A DNA stretch of 6,091 nt, from the NCBI GenBank assembly GCA_021789395.1, contig JAJYJP010000052.1:1-6091 (forward strand), written 5' to 3'. The notes below the pieces were generated by a model. The model did no database searches and was not told the DNA's origin. It saw only the letters and a list, made by a program, of their open reading frames with translations. This DNA comes from a bacterium (lineage in GTDB: Bacteria > Patescibacteriota > Minisyncoccia > Moranbacterales > UBA2206). This document shows, one piece after another, positions 6,083-6,091 of the stretch (position 1 is the first letter of the stretch; each line of letters opens with the position of its first letter). Position numbers and translations under genes: made by a program.

Positions 6083-6091
6083 CTGGAAGTT

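Overview
The window carries five protein genes and no RNA gene, mobile element or CRISPR array. The gene set and protein style suggest a bacterium of the Candidate Phyla Radiation (Patescibacteria), probably Parcubacteria-like. Three things point there: an RNase J with a long Ala/Pro-rich N-terminal extension, a family 5 solute-binding protein held by an uncleaved-looking N-terminal membrane helix rather than a lipid anchor, and weak or absent Shine-Dalgarno sequences. The placement is inferred from remembered family resemblance, not from a search. UGA acts as a stop (it ends the manC-like gene) and no gene has an internal UGA, so the Gracilibacteria/SR1 UGA-glycine code does not apply.

Layout from left to right. 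The minus strand holds the 5' part of a ribonuclease J gene (1-1310), which runs off the left edge and lacks its C-terminus. Next is a 231-bp AT-rich gap with two candidate minus-strand promoters, a 19-bp operator-like palindrome, an AT-rich hairpin with a U-tract and a 12-bp direct repeat. A minus-strand manC-type gene follows (1542-2933); it encodes a fused mannose-1-phosphate guanylyltransferase / mannose-6-phosphate isomerase. A 161-bp divergent intergenic region with back-to-back promoters separates it from a plus-strand SIS-fold protein of unknown substrate (3095-4009). A 13-bp GC-centred hairpin (4032-4061) can serve as a shared terminator for that gene and for the convergent minus-strand pair to the right. 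That pair is secG (5797-6024) followed by a family 5 (oligopeptide/dipeptide type) solute-binding protein (4074 to about 5783).

Functionally the window mixes RNA decay (RNase J), activated-sugar supply (GDP-mannose), the Sec translocon (SecG) and extracytoplasmic solute capture. The manC-like and SIS genes share one promoter region, so co-regulation of sugar-phosphate metabolism is a reasonable but unproven inference. The most unusual observation is that the solute-binding protein has no in-frame ATG, GTG or TTG from its upstream stop codon until well inside the conserved domain, although its membrane anchor and N-terminal family motifs are clearly encoded. I found no convincing wholly new multi-gene system.
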